NCBI GenBank assembly: GCA_050251575.1
Contig: JBFWMP010000071.1
Location: 1-13,538, forward strand
Reading direction: 5' to 3'
DNA: 13,538 nucleotides
Source: X23 sp050251575
GTDB taxonomy: Bacteria; Bacillota; Clostridia; SK-Y3
This document shows, one piece after another, positions 13,227-13,538 of this stretch; position 1 is the first letter of the stretch, and each line of letters begins with the position of its first letter. The position numbers and the translations under genes were made by a program. The notes below the pieces were generated by a model. The model searched no databases. It was not told the origin of the DNA and was given only the letters and a program-made list of their open reading frames with translations.

Positions 13227-13366
13227 AGCTGGGAGCTTGGAGTCCGGAGCTTGGAGTTTCCCCCTGCCCTTTTTCTTCTGCTCTTGGCTATAGTACATCT
13301 TCTGCTTTTCACTCTCACCAGTATCCCGGTCTTTTTCTCCGGGCTCCCAGCTCCTAGCTCCAAGCT
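13227..13366. repeat. Heptad inverted-repeat element, copy 2 (23S-5S spacer)
   Basis: The left arm 13227-13256 reads AGCTGGG, AGCTTGG, AGTCCGG, AGCTTGG, AG. The right arm 13337-13366 is the inverted form (AGCTTGG, AGCTAGG, AGCTGGG, AGCCCGG, AG on the other strand). Both arms are exactly 30 nt, as in copy 1, and agree with each other at 23 of 30 positions. The interior of 80 bases is unrelated to that of copy 1. TTTT precedes and AATTT follows the element, as in copy 1. In the rRNA precursor the arms could pair and would be cut out during processing. Confidence 0.85.
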
Positions 13367-13442
13367 AATTTCATGTACCTTCAAAACTATACAATGTAAA
13401 GATGAGTTTTAAGGAAAAACCTACTCGTTTTTAATTCTTTTT

Positions 13443-13538
13443 TGGTCAAGCCCTCGGTCTATTAGTATCGGTTAGCTGCATGCATTACTGCACTTCCACC
13501 TCCGACCTATCTACCACATAGTCTACGTGGGACCTTAC
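13443..13538 (-). rRNA. rrl: 23S ribosomal RNA, 3' end (partial)
   Basis: The reverse complement of the window's end carries the conserved 3' terminus of 23S rRNA, with GTAGATAGGTCGGAGGTGGAAG, then AGCTAACCGATACTAATAGACCGAG and a GGCTTGACC end. Only about the last 96 bases are inside the window; the rest lies to the right. The exact 3' boundary is estimated to within a few bases. The 23S-5S spacer (13207-13442, 236 bp) holds the heptad repeat element and otherwise A/T-rich DNA. Confidence 0.94.

Noticed and set aside
13034..13384. Two open frames (one on each strand) over the rRNA region
   Set aside because: They lie on 5S rRNA and the repeat element, have no ribosome binding site and resemble no protein.

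Overview
The window looks like a chromosomal segment from an anaerobic, low-G+C Bacillota, most likely class Clostridia. Evidence: A+T-rich intergenic DNA, strong GGAGG-type ribosome binding sites, sigma-A-like promoters, a TAXI-type TRAP transporter, an aldo/keto reductase with two Fe-S clusters, nickel-pincer cofactor genes, and a 23S-5S-tRNA-Asn operon end. The species cannot be named from sequence alone.

Layout. (1) Bases 73-1080 (+): a lone ABC-type substrate-binding lipoprotein of the NMT1/SsuA class, closed by a 23-bp perfect hairpin. (2) Bases 1156-5518 (-): a four-gene operon in the order cog3964 amidohydrolase, fused TRAP permease, 63-residue two-helix membrane protein, TAXI binding lipoprotein. 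A LysR regulator (5689-6609, +) is transcribed divergently from overlapping promoters. The hydrolase, permease and LysR stretch looks richer in G+C than the flanks. A 65-bp direct repeat of the 3' end of gene 1 lies before and after the whole module; the right copy is the tail of a broken binding-protein gene. This suggests that the transporter module was acquired or inserted. (3) Bases 6834-10997 (-): an operon of an Fe-S aldo/keto reductase, larE, larB and larC. LarB, LarE and LarC make the nickel-pincer nucleotide (NPN) cofactor of LarA-type racemases, but no larA is present. (4) Bases 11159-12046 (-): a DapB-like reductase with an altered active-site motif and a C-terminal tail, divergent from 12303-12941 (+), a GntR-RCK_C regulator built like the c-di-AMP sensor BusR. 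(5) Bases 12965-13538 (-): tRNA-Asn, 5S rRNA and the 3' end of 23S rRNA, which is an rRNA operon read right to left.

Two features cut across these regions. First, two copies (8087-8271 and 13227-13366) of an element bounded by inverted 30-nt arms, each arm four heptads of consensus AGCTNGG plus AG, with unrelated interiors. One sits between larB and larC and supplies the last ten codons of larB; the other sits in the 23S-5S spacer. Second, very long perfect palindromes (23, 28 and 28 bp) lie beside gene ends and probably act as bidirectional terminators.

How the genes may work together (inference): the TRAP-TAXI system imports an organic anion that the hydrolase then cleaves, under LysR control. 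The lar genes supply NPN to a LarA-family enzyme encoded elsewhere, with the co-transcribed reductase perhaps acting on a related hydroxy- or keto-acid. The BusR-like protein may tie dapB to c-di-AMP.
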